Origin: VXLM01 sp965242665
GTDB lineage: Bacteria; Chloroflexota; Dehalococcoidia; Lucifugimonadales; VXLM01
NCBI GenBank assembly: GCA_965242665.1
Contig: OZ251484.1
Location: forward strand, 1,116,001 to 1,180,000
Length of the DNA: 64,000 bases
Direction: 5' to 3'
Made by a program: the position numbers and the translations under genes. The notes beneath the pieces are model-generated. The model ran no database searches. It was not told the DNA's origin and saw only the letters and a list, made by a program, of their open reading frames with translations. Positions 18,342 to 27,246 of this stretch are shown piece by piece; positions within the stretch are counted from its first letter, which is position 1, and the number at the start of each line of letters is the position of its first letter.

Positions 18342-19229
18342 CTATAGCCAGCGCTGCAAGCCGGGGGCGCGGCTCATGGCCCACAAGCGCGCCGTCATCG
18401 CCATCTTTTGCCGTGCGCTCAGACCGATCTTTTGCGAGAACACGTCATAGTTAGCGGCCTCGATTCGGCCCAGTATCGAGCCGTAGACTGCGATCAAGAC
18501 GGCGGCGCATGCGCGCGAGTCACGGGAAAGGAAGGGAACCAAGTTCTTGCCGGACTCGAACTGCTTGCGTCCGCGCCGAACTTGAAGCGCCATCAATTCG
18601 CGGAAATTCTCGTTGACGACCCCCCGGGTCAGATCATCTTCCGAGTACCGAAACCGACGCATCTCATCCTGCGGAATGTAGATGCGTCCGCGTGCGGCGT
18701 CTTCCTTGAGGTCCCGGAGAATGTTGGTCAGCTGCATGGCGGTCCCCAAGTCGACCGCATAGTCTCGGATATGAGGGGCCTCGTCGTAGCCAAAGATCTC
18801 GATGCTTACCAGGCCGACGACCGAGGCGACCTTGTAGCAGTACTCCTGGAGATCGACGAACGTTTCGTACCGCTTGATTTCCAGGTCCATCTCGACGCCG
18901 TCGATGATCTCCTCGAAATACTCCCATGGTATTCCGAATCGTCCGACCGCGTCTCCTAACGCCGCCATGACGAGGGTATCGAAGCGCCCCCGCCGAGCCT
19001 GCGAGAGTGCAGAGCGTGTGCGCTGAAAGCCGTCGACGCGCTCTTCGTGCGGCATATCATCGTCGGATAGATCGTCGCATAGGCGGCAGAATGCGTATGC
19101 GGCGTAGATGGCGCGGCGCTTGACGTGCGGGAGGGTTCGGAAAGCGTAGTAGAAGTTCTTCGCTTCCGTCTTCGTTATCCGCTGACACAGGTCGTAGGCC
19201 GCATCGAGGTCGGTCTGATTCGCTGCCAT
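18342..19229 (-). CDS. squalene/phytoene synthase family protein
   Basis: A head-to-head prenyl synthase of 295 residues, starting at ATG 19229 (AGGTG upstream) rather than the ATG at 19241. The first Asp-rich motif is CRLCDDLSDD (about 49-57) and the second is LTNILRDLKEDAARGRIYIP, both needed for Mg-diphosphate binding. SKNFYY-type text (AKNFYYAFRTLP) marks the N terminus. The family includes phytoene synthase (CrtB), squalene synthase and the HpnC/HpnD hopanoid enzymes; the sequence is closest in style to CrtB/HpnD but I cannot choose. With the polyprenyl synthase at 20057-21202 on the same strand it suggests local isoprenoid (carotenoid or hopanoid) synthesis. Confidence 0.92.
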   Translation of the reverse strand: MAANQTDLDAAYDLCQRITKTEAKNFYYAFRTLPHVKRRAIYAAYAFCRLCDDLSDDDMPHEERVDGFQRTRSALSQARRGRFDTLVMAALGDAVGRFGIPWEYFEEIIDGVEMDLEIKRYETFVDLQEYCYKVASVVGLVSIEIFGYDEAPHIRDYAVDLGTAMQLTNILRDLKEDAARGRIYIPQDEMRRFRYSEDDLTRGVVNENFRELMALQVRRGRKQFESGKNLVPFLSRDSRACAAVLIAVYGSILGRIEAANYDVFSQKIGLSARQKMAMTARLWAMSRAPGLQRWL

Positions 19230-19312
19230 GCGCACCTGCATTCACGCAGCCAAGGTCCGATGCATTGGCGGTGGGTGGTCTGCGTGTAGGTTCTGCCGCG
19301 GGATCCGCGGCG

Positions 19313-19783
19313 CTATATCCCCAGTATCTGAACCAGTACCTGGCGCGGCTGCTCCGCCTCTTTGTCCAACTCGACCATGAAGATGCGCTGCCACTTGCCC
19401 AGCGGAAGCTGTCCATCGATTACTGGGATGCTTTCGCTCGTCCCCAGCAGGAGATGTTGACAGTGGGAGTGTCCGTTCGGACACTCGTCTTCGTGCATGT
19501 GGACTGTGCGCACGCTGAAGTCGTTGTGACGGTAGTGGGCATTGCTCGGGGCGAATCGCTCGAGCGTGTTCGCCAAATCCTGAAGGAGCAGGGGCTCATG
19601 TTCCTGGATGGTGATGCCTGCGGTCGTGTGCTTGGAGAAGACGACGACGAATCCGTTGGAGATGCCGGATTCTCTAATGCAGTCGGAGACTTGGTCCGTG
19701 ATGTCGATGAACTCAGGTTCGGCGGTGGTATAGAACTCTAGCGTGAAGGTGCTAGTATTGAGGGCAGCTTCCCGTACTTTCAT
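19313..19783 (-). CDS. YjbQ family protein (UPF0047)
   Basis: A 156-residue protein of the YjbQ/UPF0047 family, small trimeric proteins reported to have weak thiamin phosphate synthase activity. Signatures are VVVFSKHTTAGITIQE, the His-rich NAHYRHNDFSVRTVHMHEDECPNGHSHCQHLLLG, and the C-terminal GKWQRIFMVELD followed by RQVLVQILG. The start is ATG 19783, with AGAGG at a good distance; a TTG seven codons earlier is less likely. It lies between two isoprenoid genes in the same direction. The window also has a TenA thiaminase (45518-46186), so thiamin salvage may occur in this organism, but no thiamin operon is seen. Confidence 0.9.
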   Translation of the reverse strand: MKVREAALNTSTFTLEFYTTAEPEFIDITDQVSDCIRESGISNGFVVVFSKHTTAGITIQEHEPLLLQDLANTLERFAPSNAHYRHNDFSVRTVHMHEDECPNGHSHCQHLLLGTSESIPVIDGQLPLGKWQRIFMVELDKEAEQPRQVLVQILGI

Positions 19784-19842
19784 GCAAAAACCTCTTGTAT
19801 CCAACGCGGGCCGCGTTCGAGCCGTCCAGAGACGCTGGCGTC

Positions 19843-19848
19843 ATTATA
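19843..19848 (-). promoter_or_regulatory. possible -10 box upstream of the YjbQ gene
   Basis: A consensus TATAAT is read on the minus strand about 60 bases before the ATG at 19783. No good -35 box is present at 16-18 bases, so it is a weak call. Confidence 0.35.
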
Positions 19849-20056
19849 CCGTATCTTCATAGGATTCACGCGGGGCCGCGCGCGCAGGAAACCCGCGCGT
19901 CGGCACAACGCCTCCACGCGCTTTCCCTGCATCTCGTGGCTCCGTCGATAGCTCGAATCCCTCTCACTGAGTGGGCTGCCCTGTTTATCATATCCGGAAT
20001 CGATATCTAATACCATACCCTTATACTGCCCGATAGTAAAGTGAATGGGAACGCGC

Positions 20057-21202
20057 CTAGTGTTGGCGGATGAGGAGGAACACCGCCATCTCTTCGATGT
20101 CGTTCCGTGCGGCGGGCGGGATTTCTACGCCTTCGAGGCATTCGAGTCCCCGTTCGCAGTGTTCCGTTGCCAGCGAATGCGCAAACTCCCGGGTTCCGAG
20201 TCCGTCCATGATGTCCAATACGGTATCGACGTCTTCGTCGCTGATGCTTTCCTGAGCGTAGACGCGATTGAGGATTTGCTTCCGCGCGGCGTCTGCATTC
20301 GACATTGCGTGCACTATCGGCAAGGAATTCTTCCTCTGTCGAATATCGGCCCCAACCGGCTTGCCTGTCGTTCTCTCGTCGCCCCAGATGCCGAGCACGT
20401 CGTCTCGTATCTGGAAGACGCAGCCGAGGGCTCTGCCGCATTCACGAAACGCATCCACTACAGATTGGTCTTTTGCGCCCATGATCGCGCCGACTTCCAT
20501 GGGCGAACGGATCAGCGCGCCCGTCTTTCGAGCGATCATATCCAAGTAGCTCTTCATTCCGATGTCCGAGCGCCCCTCATAGGACACGTCGAGGTACTGC
20601 CCTTCGATCATTTCGAGAGACGCCTCGGTCATGACCCGGCCTATGGAGTGCACCTTCCGGAAGGATGCGTCTTCTCCTTGCAGATGATCGACCGTCACGT
20701 CTGCCACCACGCGAAGGACATTTCCCGCGCTGAGGGCCTTGGCGTCGCCCCAAACGGTCCACAGCGTAGGCCTGTGGCGTCTGCTTTCATCGCGGTCTTG
20801 CACTTCGTCGTGGATCAGCGAGAAGTTGTGGACGAGCTCGAATGCGGCTGCGGCCGGCACCGCGCGAGAGAAGTCTCCACATACCGCCTCGCAGGTGAGC
20901 AGGCAAAGCGTCGGTCTCAACGCCTTTCCCTGCGCTGCGGATACCGGATCGCCCTGGGTGTCGGCCCATCCCATGTTGTATCGGAGCATGGAGTACACGA
21001 ACGAGCTGTCGTCGGACAACCGGTCTCGCAACGCAGAGTCGAGCGCTGCCTGATACCGTTGGAATACCGCAGGCAGCGGCGGAGAAGCGGCCGCCGGACC
21101 GGATGTCGGGGTGCTCAGCAACAGACTTCTCCTCAACCGCAATGTATCGTCGTCGAGATCCGAATCACCATGCCAAGGGCGCTCGGGCGGGGTTGAATTC
21201 AC
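20057..21202 (-). CDS. polyprenyl diphosphate synthase (trans-isoprenyl type)
   Basis: A 381-residue IspA/GGPP synthase-like enzyme that condenses isopentenyl diphosphate onto allylic primers. The substrate lysine/arginine motif GKALRPTL is at about 92-99. The first Asp-rich region is HDEVQD (131-136), with the first Asp of DDxxD kept and the second replaced by Glu. The second region is FQIRDDVLGIWGD (264-274) and GADIRQRKNSLP follows. The 40-residue N-terminal extension is low in complexity and is probably not structured. Chain length cannot be told from sequence. It is divergent from the complex I operon, 287 bases away. Confidence 0.93.
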   Translation of the reverse strand: MNSTPPERPWHGDSDLDDDTLRLRRSLLLSTPTSGPAAASPPLPAVFQRYQAALDSALRDRLSDDSSFVYSMLRYNMGWADTQGDPVSAAQGKALRPTLCLLTCEAVCGDFSRAVPAAAAFELVHNFSLIHDEVQDRDESRRHRPTLWTVWGDAKALSAGNVLRVVADVTVDHLQGEDASFRKVHSIGRVMTEASLEMIEGQYLDVSYEGRSDIGMKSYLDMIARKTGALIRSPMEVGAIMGAKDQSVVDAFRECGRALGCVFQIRDDVLGIWGDERTTGKPVGADIRQRKNSLPIVHAMSNADAARKQILNRVYAQESISDEDVDTVLDIMDGLGTREFAHSLATEHCERGLECLEGVEIPPAARNDIEEMAVFLLIRQH

Positions 21203-21453
21203 GATTCATCATACATTCGCGCGGTCTCCCCTTGCCAGAGGCTATTCGCGGTGGTTCCGTTCGATTTACCGCGGCGCGCCTGCTGGGGGGGATGCCGCAG
21301 CCACATCCGTGCGGTTGGTGGATTCCTCTCCTCCACGAACGTCCACCGTGGGGAGATGATACAACCTCTGCCCATCTGGCGGGGATACCGCCCTCTACGA
21401 GAATCCATACTATGCGCGCGCGGCCTTGACCGGTTTGAGAGTGAAAATCGTAC

Positions 21454-21482
21454 TTGCAACCCCTAGTTGCCTATGCTATATT
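21454..21482 (+). promoter_or_regulatory. sigma70-type promoter of the nuo operon
   Basis: TTGCAA (21454-21459) and TATATT (21477-21482) with a 17-base spacer. The nuoA ATG begins at 21490, only seven bases after the -10 box, so the predicted transcription start falls at or one base before the start codon. This implies a leaderless message. Confidence 0.7.
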
Positions 21483-21489
21483 CGGGGCT

Positions 21490-21903
21490 ATGAGCACTGA
21501 TGGAGTCCTCCTCGACGACTACTTCCGCCAATACGGCCTCATCGCCATATTCACTGCGCTCGCCGTCGCAGTCCCGACCGGGATGCTCATGGCGTCTTGG
21601 GTTCTTTCCCTGGTTCGGGTCCGGCCGCGTAGGCCTGACCCGGTCAAGATGAGCATCTACGAATGTGGATTCGAGACGCAGCCGGGCACGTGGCGGAGGT
21701 TCAACTTTCGCTTCTATTCGTTCGCACTGATCTTCATCGTGTTCGATGTCGAGGTCGTGTTCCTCTTTCCTTGGGCTGCGAGTTTTGGGATACTTTCTCG
21801 GGAGTTCGGTGCGTTCGTATTGGCGGAGATGGGCGTATTCGTCGCAATCCTCGTCGTCGGATGGCTGTATGCTTGGCGGAAGGGGGCGTTGCAGTGGACA
21901 TGA
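21490..21903 (+). CDS. nuoA: complex I subunit A
   Basis: A 137-residue membrane subunit of NADH-quinone oxidoreductase. The start is ATG 21490, not the upstream in-frame codon at 21454 that lies in the promoter. Three membrane helices are visible (LIAIFTALAVAVPTGMLMA, ALIFIVFDVEVVFLFPWA, FVAILVVGWLYAW). The conserved loop YECGFETQPGTWRRFNFRFYSFAL and the FDVEVVFLFPW helix define NuoA/ND3. It is the first gene of the nuo operon and is followed by nuoB after 43 bases. Confidence 0.97.
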   Translation: MSTDGVLLDDYFRQYGLIAIFTALAVAVPTGMLMASWVLSLVRVRPRRPDPVKMSIYECGFETQPGTWRRFNFRFYSFALIFIVFDVEVVFLFPWAASFGILSREFGAFVLAEMGVFVAILVVGWLYAWRKGALQWT

Positions 21904-21946
21904 CGCGTAGTTTCAAGAGCGCGCGAGACAGGCAGGACTGAATCAC

Positions 21947-22576
21947 ATGCAAGACGAACGACTCCAACATCACGTCAACGCAATTCCCCTCTACTCCACC
22001 ACGCTAGAGATGGATAGAGAAGAGGGGGCGTACATCAACCATCTCAAGGCCAACAACGTCGAACCCCTTGCGGAACCGATCGTCGAGGTTCCTGCCGATC
22101 TCCAGCGCAATCTTGCGGTGACGTCTATCGACGCTCTGGTCAACTGGGGGCGGAAGTCTGCGGTTTGGCCGTTGTCGTTTGGTCTTGCGTGCTGCGCGTT
22201 CGAAATGATGGCCAGCGCAATGTCCCGCTTCGACATCAGCCGCTTCGGCATGGAAGCGTTCCGCGCGTCCCCTCGGCAGGCGGACTTGATGATCGTCGCG
22301 GGAACGGTCACATGGAAGATGGCTCCTGCGATCGAGCGGGTGTACAAGCAAATGGCGGAGCCGAAATGGGTAATCTCGATGGGTGTCTGCGCCACTAGCG
22401 GCGGACCGTACTACGAATCGTACAGCGTCGTGCCCGGCGTGAATCACATCGTGCCAGTCGATGTTTACGTTCCAGGCTGCCCTCCCAGGCCAGACGCCTT
22501 GCTCTACGGCATCATGCAGCTCCATGAGAAGATCAAGCGGTATTCCTTGCAGGGGAGGAGTGCGGGACAGGAATGA
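21947..22576 (+). CDS. nuoB: complex I subunit B (N2 cluster)
   Basis: A 209-residue subunit that carries the terminal [4Fe-4S] cluster N2. Ligands are the tandem C82-C83 in FGLACCAFE, C148 in SMGVCATSGG and C178 in VPGCPPRPD. The N-terminal 60 residues are longer than in short NuoB proteins. The stop overlaps the nuoC start by four bases (ATGA). It hands electrons to quinone at the interface with NuoD and NuoH. Confidence 0.98.
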   Translation: MQDERLQHHVNAIPLYSTTLEMDREEGAYINHLKANNVEPLAEPIVEVPADLQRNLAVTSIDALVNWGRKSAVWPLSFGLACCAFEMMASAMSRFDISRFGMEAFRASPRQADLMIVAGTVTWKMAPAIERVYKQMAEPKWVISMGVCATSGGPYYESYSVVPGVNHIVPVDVYVPGCPPRPDALLYGIMQLHEKIKRYSLQGRSAGQE

Positions 22577-23016
22577 CAAGAGCCGTTGCTGGGACAGACC
22601 TTGCGCAGCGGATCGAAGCTCGGATTCCCGGCAGCGTTGCCGCGTCGAATGCAGCCGACGTCTGGGTGCGCTCCGAGACGCTGCATGACGCGCTCCGATT
22701 CTTGCGGGACGGCGATGGACTCGACTTCCAGTTTCTCAACGCGGTGACGGCGGTCGACTACGTCGAATTCTTCGAGCTGGTCTACCACTTGACGTCGCTT
22801 CGCCGAAACGCATCCTGTACTGTAAAGGCTCGCCTGTATTCGCGCGAGGACCCGTCTGCGCCTTCCGTGGTTGACTTGTGGCGCGGGGCGGAACTTCAGG
22901 AACGAGAAATATACGACCTGATGGGGATCACGTTTCAAGGGCACCCGAACATGAAGCGGGTACTCTTGTGGGAAGGATTTCCAGGCCACCCGCTTCGCAA
23001 GGACTTCATCCGCTAA
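22573..23016 (+). CDS. nuoC: complex I subunit C
   Basis: A 147-residue peripheral-arm subunit (30-kDa / NDUFS3 family). The C-terminal signature REIYDLMGITFQGHPNMKRVLLWEGFPGHPLRKDF is complete. It is separate from NuoD here, unlike the fused NuoCD of enterobacteria. Translation is coupled to nuoB through ATGA overlap, and nuoD starts two bases after its stop. Confidence 0.97.
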   Translation: MTRAVAGTDLAQRIEARIPGSVAASNAADVWVRSETLHDALRFLRDGDGLDFQFLNAVTAVDYVEFFELVYHLTSLRRNASCTVKARLYSREDPSAPSVVDLWRGAELQEREIYDLMGITFQGHPNMKRVLLWEGFPGHPLRKDFIR

Positions 23017-23018
23017 CG

Positions 23019-24122
23019 ATGGCATTACGAACCGAACCCGTTACCGTCAACTTGGGACCGCAGCATCCCAGCACGCACGGCGTGTTCCGGCTGCGCGTTA
23101 CCTTCGACGGTGAAGTCGTCATCGACGTGGAGCCAGTCTTCGGCTATCTGCACCGGGGCACCGAGAAGCTCGCCGAGGAGCGTTCGTACGTCCAGATCGT
23201 CACGCTAACCGACCGTCTCGACTACGTTTCGAGCATGTCCAACAACCTCGCGTATGTCAGGTCGGTCGAGAAGCTCGCTGGGCTAGAGGCGCCCCTGCGC
23301 GCGCAGTACTTGCGGGTTATCTGCGCGGAGCTCCAGCGTCTCGCCAGCCATTTCATCGCTACCGGATTCATGCTCCAAGAACTGGGGGCATTCGCTACTC
23401 CGTTGATGTACTGCTTTCGCGAGCGGGAGCGTATCCTCGACCTCTTCGAGATGCTCTGCGGCGCGCGGATCACCCTCAGCTACATGCGGCCTGGCGGGGT
23501 GCTCCAAGACGCCCCGGATGAATTCTGGCCTGCCCTCGACGTACTGGTTGGAAACATGCCCCAGTATATCGACGAGCTTGAAGGACTCATCACTACCAAC
23601 GAGATCGTCCTGGCCAGGACTCGGAACATTGGCGTTGTGCCTCCCGACTTGGCAGTTGCGGGTTCGCTGAGCGGGCCAATGCTCAGGGCGAGCGGGGTCG
23701 AATGGGACCTGCGGAAGGCCGCGCCGTACGAGGTGTATGACCGCGTCGAGTTCGACGTGCCGATAGGCTCGCAGGGGGACACATACGACCGATACTACGT
23801 CCGCATCCAGGAGATGCGGGAGAGCGTGCGGATCATCGAGCAGTGCACCGCGCAAATTCCGGAGGGCTCCGTGGTGTCCGACGCTCCGTTCTTCCTTCGA
23901 CCGCCGGCCGGCGATGTCTACACAGCGATTGAAGGGCCCAAAGGCGAGCTGGGGTTCTATCTCATCAGCGATGGCGGGATCGCTCCCTATCGGTGTAAGA
24001 TACGCGCGCCGTCCTTCATAAACCTTACTGTTTTGAGAGACATGCTCGTGGGATGGAAGCTCGCGGATCTCATCATCATATTCGGCAGTACGGACGTCGT
24101 TCTCGGAGAGGTGGATCGCTGA
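23019..24122 (+). CDS. nuoD: complex I subunit D (49-kDa)
   Basis: A 367-residue subunit lining the quinone cavity with NuoB. The start ATG 23019 gives the usual opening RTEPVTVNLGPQHPSTHGV, with the conserved His pair of the quinone site region. GYLHRGTEKLAEERSY, LTDRLDYVSSMSNN and the C-terminal RCKIRAPSFINL complete the family. The frame extends upstream to 22878 but that part overlaps nuoC out of frame. Confidence 0.98.
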   Translation: MALRTEPVTVNLGPQHPSTHGVFRLRVTFDGEVVIDVEPVFGYLHRGTEKLAEERSYVQIVTLTDRLDYVSSMSNNLAYVRSVEKLAGLEAPLRAQYLRVICAELQRLASHFIATGFMLQELGAFATPLMYCFRERERILDLFEMLCGARITLSYMRPGGVLQDAPDEFWPALDVLVGNMPQYIDELEGLITTNEIVLARTRNIGVVPPDLAVAGSLSGPMLRASGVEWDLRKAAPYEVYDRVEFDVPIGSQGDTYDRYYVRIQEMRESVRIIEQCTAQIPEGSVVSDAPFFLRPPAGDVYTAIEGPKGELGFYLISDGGIAPYRCKIRAPSFINLTVLRDMLVGWKLADLIIIFGSTDVVLGEVDR

Positions 24123-24128
24123 GCGAAG

Positions 24129-25316
24129 ATGATTAGCTTCGGCAACATATATGACACGATTGCAGGGGTCGCCCCTCAGGGGTTGGAGTGGCTTGCGTTC
24201 TTGGGCGCCAGTGTCGTCCTTGCGTTGATCGTAATCAACGCCGCCGTCTTGTCGACTGCGCTCTACACATGGTTCGAGCGCCGCACGCTTGGCCGATTCC
24301 AAAACCGGCTAGGCCCAAATCGGTGGGGGCCGTTCGGCTTGCTGCAGCCGATAGCCGATCTGGTCAAGCTCATTACCAAGGAGGACGTCATCCCCGACGT
24401 TGCAGACAAGCGCGTCTTCGCTCTGGCCCCGATCGTGCTGGTGTTCCCCGGAATCCTCGTCTTCTCCATCATCCCCTTCGGGGAGCAAAGCTTCTTGGGA
24501 AAACTCAATATCGGCGTTCTGTTCGTTCTTGGCGTAACGGGAATCAATACCCTCGCAGTAATCATGGGCGGTTGGGCGTCACGCAACAAGTACGCCCTGT
24601 TTGGCGCGGTTCGAGGCGCGGCTATGCTGGTAAGCTACGAGGTGCCGATGGCGCTGAGCATCGTCGGTGTCGTGATACTCGCCGGTTCGATGGCTCTGCT
24701 GGACATCGTGAACAGCCAAGACGTATTCTTCATTCTCGTTCAACCGCTCGGATTCTTCGTGTTCGTTGCTGCCGCTCTTGCGGAAATGAGTAGGTCGCCC
24801 TTCGACATGATAGAGTCGGAGTCCGAGCTTGGTTCCGGATATCACACGGAGTACAGCGGCATCAAGTTCGCCCTCTTCCAGCTGGCCGAGTTCATGGCCC
24901 CGATCGTCATGGCGACCGTCGCTACGGTCTTATTCCTTGGGGGGACTCGAGGAATCGATCCCGTTCCGGGACAGGTTTGGTTTTTGCTCAAGGTGTTTGC
25001 GGTCATCTTCGTCCTCCTGTGGACCAGGGCTACATGGCCTCGGCTCCGCGTCGATCAGATCATGGGGTTCGCGTGGAAGGGGCTCTTTCCCCTCTCGATC
25101 GTGAATCTCTTTGTGGTAGCCATCGAACTTTTCGTGTTCCAAGAGCCTGACGGCACGATCTCGACGGAATCTTTGTGGCTCATGGTTCCCATCAACTGGA
25201 TCGTCTTCCTCGTCTCTGTGGCGCTCATAGCAAGGGCGTTGGGTCAAAGGAACTTGCAGCAGGTGAAACGGCCGTCCCCGTCTCCGCTGGCCAACATGGC
25301 GGCGAATGTCGAATAG
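24129..25316 (+). CDS. nuoH: complex I subunit H
   Basis: A 395-residue membrane subunit (ND1) that anchors the peripheral arm. About eight to nine hydrophobic helices are present. Conserved features are TWFERRTLGRFQNRLGPNRWGPFGLLQPIADLVKL near the N terminus, AEMSRSPFDMIESESELGSGYHTEYSG, and WTRATWPRLRVDQIMGFAWK. It follows nuoD after six bases. A tail of about 35 residues after the last helix is polar. Confidence 0.98.
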   Translation: MISFGNIYDTIAGVAPQGLEWLAFLGASVVLALIVINAAVLSTALYTWFERRTLGRFQNRLGPNRWGPFGLLQPIADLVKLITKEDVIPDVADKRVFALAPIVLVFPGILVFSIIPFGEQSFLGKLNIGVLFVLGVTGINTLAVIMGGWASRNKYALFGAVRGAAMLVSYEVPMALSIVGVVILAGSMALLDIVNSQDVFFILVQPLGFFVFVAAALAEMSRSPFDMIESESELGSGYHTEYSGIKFALFQLAEFMAPIVMATVATVLFLGGTRGIDPVPGQVWFLLKVFAVIFVLLWTRATWPRLRVDQIMGFAWKGLFPLSIVNLFVVAIELFVFQEPDGTISTESLWLMVPINWIVFLVSVALIARALGQRNLQQVKRPSPSPLANMAANVE

Positions 25317-25346
25317 CGGGTGTGGATCCAAGGAGGTTCTGCGAAT

Positions 25347-26015
25347 ATGTATGGACTAGGGCTATTGAAGGGGATGGGCGTGACGCTCAAGAACCTGTCG
25401 GCGCCGGGCAGGCTGTTCTCCGTGCAATACCCAGACCGGCGCGTCTGGCTGCTCGGACTCGCCAAAGAGCACAATACGAGCGCGCTGCGTTTGGCGGTCG
25501 ATCGGCCGTTCGACGCCTTCAAGGCGTTGATTGGCCTGGCAACTGTCCCAGCCCGTCTGCCGCAGCATCCCCGCTTTCGCGGCGAGGAGTTCACGTGGTA
25601 CGAGCAGCGCTGCACCGGATGCGCGAGCTGCGCCAAGTACTGTCCTCTTGGTATCATACGCATCGTGACCGGGGCTACCGGCAGATATGAACAGGACGGG
25701 GGGAAGTACGACATCGAGGTCTTCGACATCGACATCGGGCGTTGCATGTTCTGCGGGTTGTGCGTTCAGGCGTGCCCGTACGACGCTCTGCACATGGGAA
25801 GCGGCTTCGAGGAAGGGAAGTACCGCCGCAGTGAACTGGTGATCGATGTCGAGCAATTGAAGTCTGCTCCGAAGAAGCCGAGCACGTGGTACCGACCTCA
25901 GATCGAGACGCAGAAGTTCGATCCTCGCAGCGTCGAGGAGCGCGATTATCTGCAAGTGGGGCGGCACGAGCGTCCCAGTGACGGTCAGCAGGAAGAGAGT
26001 TGGTCTCGGCGATGA
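25347..26015 (+). CDS. nuoI: complex I subunit I (two [4Fe-4S] ferredoxin domain)
   Basis: A 222-residue subunit carrying clusters N6a and N6b. The start ATG 25347 follows AAGGAGG; a GTG at 25320 is less likely. Cluster motifs are CTGCASCAKYCP (C89, C92, C95, C99) and CMFCGLCVQACP (C133, C136, C139, C143). In this operon it is the most distal Fe-S subunit because NuoE, NuoF and NuoG are absent, so it may be the docking place for the electron donor. The stop overlaps the nuoJ start by four bases. Confidence 0.97.
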   Translation: MYGLGLLKGMGVTLKNLSAPGRLFSVQYPDRRVWLLGLAKEHNTSALRLAVDRPFDAFKALIGLATVPARLPQHPRFRGEEFTWYEQRCTGCASCAKYCPLGIIRIVTGATGRYEQDGGKYDIEVFDIDIGRCMFCGLCVQACPYDALHMGSGFEEGKYRRSELVIDVEQLKSAPKKPSTWYRPQIETQKFDPRSVEERDYLQVGRHERPSDGQQEESWSRR

Positions 26016-26593
26016 ATCTTGGGGCAGGGACGGAATCGGCTTTTGCGACCGACGCGGCGTTTTGGGTGATCGCGGCGTCGATCATCGTGTCGTCGATAGC
26101 CGTCGTGCACGTGCGGGACATCTTCCGCGCGGCCCTCTTTCTCGTCGTGGTGTTCGTTGGTACGGCCGGGTTGTTCGTCCTGCTCCGGGCGGAGTTCCTC
26201 GCGGTCGTCCAACTCATCATCTATGTCGGCGCAATTTCCGTCGTCATCTTGTTCGCAATCCTGATGACTCAAGACACCGAACAGGGGAGCCCGCCCAATC
26301 GACTGCGCTACCCAGTCGGCATCATCGCCTTTCTCCTCGGCGCAGCGGTGGTTTTCACTACGCTCAATACCGACTGGATCGAATTCGCCGATGTCTTGCC
26401 ATCGGTGTCAGATCGCGGGGCGTCTGACACGCTGACGGTGGAGACGGCTCAGAAAGTCGATGAGGTGTACCGCAACACCATCCCAAAGATTGCTGGATTG
26501 CTGCTTCGAGATTACGTGCTCGCGTTCGAGGCCGTTTCCCTTCTCCTCTTGGCGGCTATCGTTGGGGCGCTCGTGTTGGTGAAAGAACGATGA
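26012..26593 (+). CDS. nuoJ: complex I subunit J
   Basis: A 193-residue membrane subunit (ND6) starting at ATG 26012 inside the ATGA overlap with nuoI. Five hydrophobic helices are visible. The FLAVVQLIIYVGAISVVILFAILM stretch is the ND6 signature with the pi-bulge helix. The C terminus ends in another ATGA overlap with nuoK. Confidence 0.96.
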   Translation: MNLGAGTESAFATDAAFWVIAASIIVSSIAVVHVRDIFRAALFLVVVFVGTAGLFVLLRAEFLAVVQLIIYVGAISVVILFAILMTQDTEQGSPPNRLRYPVGIIAFLLGAAVVFTTLNTDWIEFADVLPSVSDRGASDTLTVETAQKVDEVYRNTIPKIAGLLLRDYVLAFEAVSLLLLAAIVGALVLVKER

Positions 26594-26943
26594 GCCTGGA
26601 AAACTTCCTCATACTCGGAGCTGCGCTCTTCTCCATTGGACTCTACGGGGCGTTGTCCAAGCGAAACGCCATTGCGGTCCTCATCAGTATCGAGTTGATG
26701 TTCAACGCAGTCAATATCACTGCCGTGGCGTTGTCGCGCTACGTCGTGCCGGCAAGCCTGGCCAACTCTCCGTCCGCGGCGTCCGACGAGGTCGTTCGGC
26801 TGCTCTTGACCGGGCAGGTATTCACTATTTTCATCATCACGGTGGCCGCGGCGGAAATTGCGCTTGGAGTGGCCATCGTCATCGCCATGTACCGCAACCG
26901 CGAGACGGTCTTCGTTACCGACGCGAGCCAGATGCGACATTAG
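26590..26943 (+). CDS. nuoK: complex I subunit K
   Basis: A 117-residue membrane subunit (ND4L) with three helices. LISIELMFNAVNI contains the conserved membrane Glu of helix 2, and FIITVAAAEIALGVAIVIAMYRNR carries the second conserved Glu. A slightly long loop between helices 2 and 3 (NSPSAASDEVVRL) is the only unusual point. It is translationally coupled to nuoJ. Confidence 0.97.
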   Translation: MSLENFLILGAALFSIGLYGALSKRNAIAVLISIELMFNAVNITAVALSRYVVPASLANSPSAASDEVVRLLLTGQVFTIFIITVAAAEIALGVAIVIAMYRNRETVFVTDASQMRH

Positions 26944-27051
26944 GATGTAGAGACATGCGGGGAATTCTCGAAACCTACCATATCTTGTTGGCCAGCCTGG
27001 TTGGCGAGGCCTGTCCATGGGCGGTTCTCGAATCCAGGCGGAGCAGCGCCA

Positions 27052-27246
27052 ATGTACGTTGACTATCGAAAAGCGCCCAATCTGACGATCGCGGAGATGT
27101 GGAAAAACGCGCTCGAAGGAGATGGACTCCCGACGAAAATACTGCCCGTCGGAGATATACGCTCTTGGGGCGAACGCGTGCCCTACCGCATCATGGTGCC
27201 GCGCGGGCGGGAGCATGTCGCGGATGAAATCCTGAGGAAACTGTAG
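27052..27246 (+). CDS. small DUF2007-like protein between nuoK and nuoL
   Basis: A 64-residue protein (MYVDYRKAPNLTIAEMW.., then KNALEGDGLPTKILPVGD and RIMVPRGREHVADEILRK). The WKNALEGDGLP pattern followed by a short basic C-terminal strand resembles the DUF2007 putative signal-transducing domain. Its stop overlaps the nuoL GTG by one base, so it is made with complex I. A 35-codon frame at 26955-27062 precedes and overlaps its start; it has no recognisable family. A role in assembly or regulation of complex I is only a guess. Confidence 0.7.
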   Translation: MYVDYRKAPNLTIAEMWKNALEGDGLPTKILPVGDIRSWGERVPYRIMVPRGREHVADEILRKL

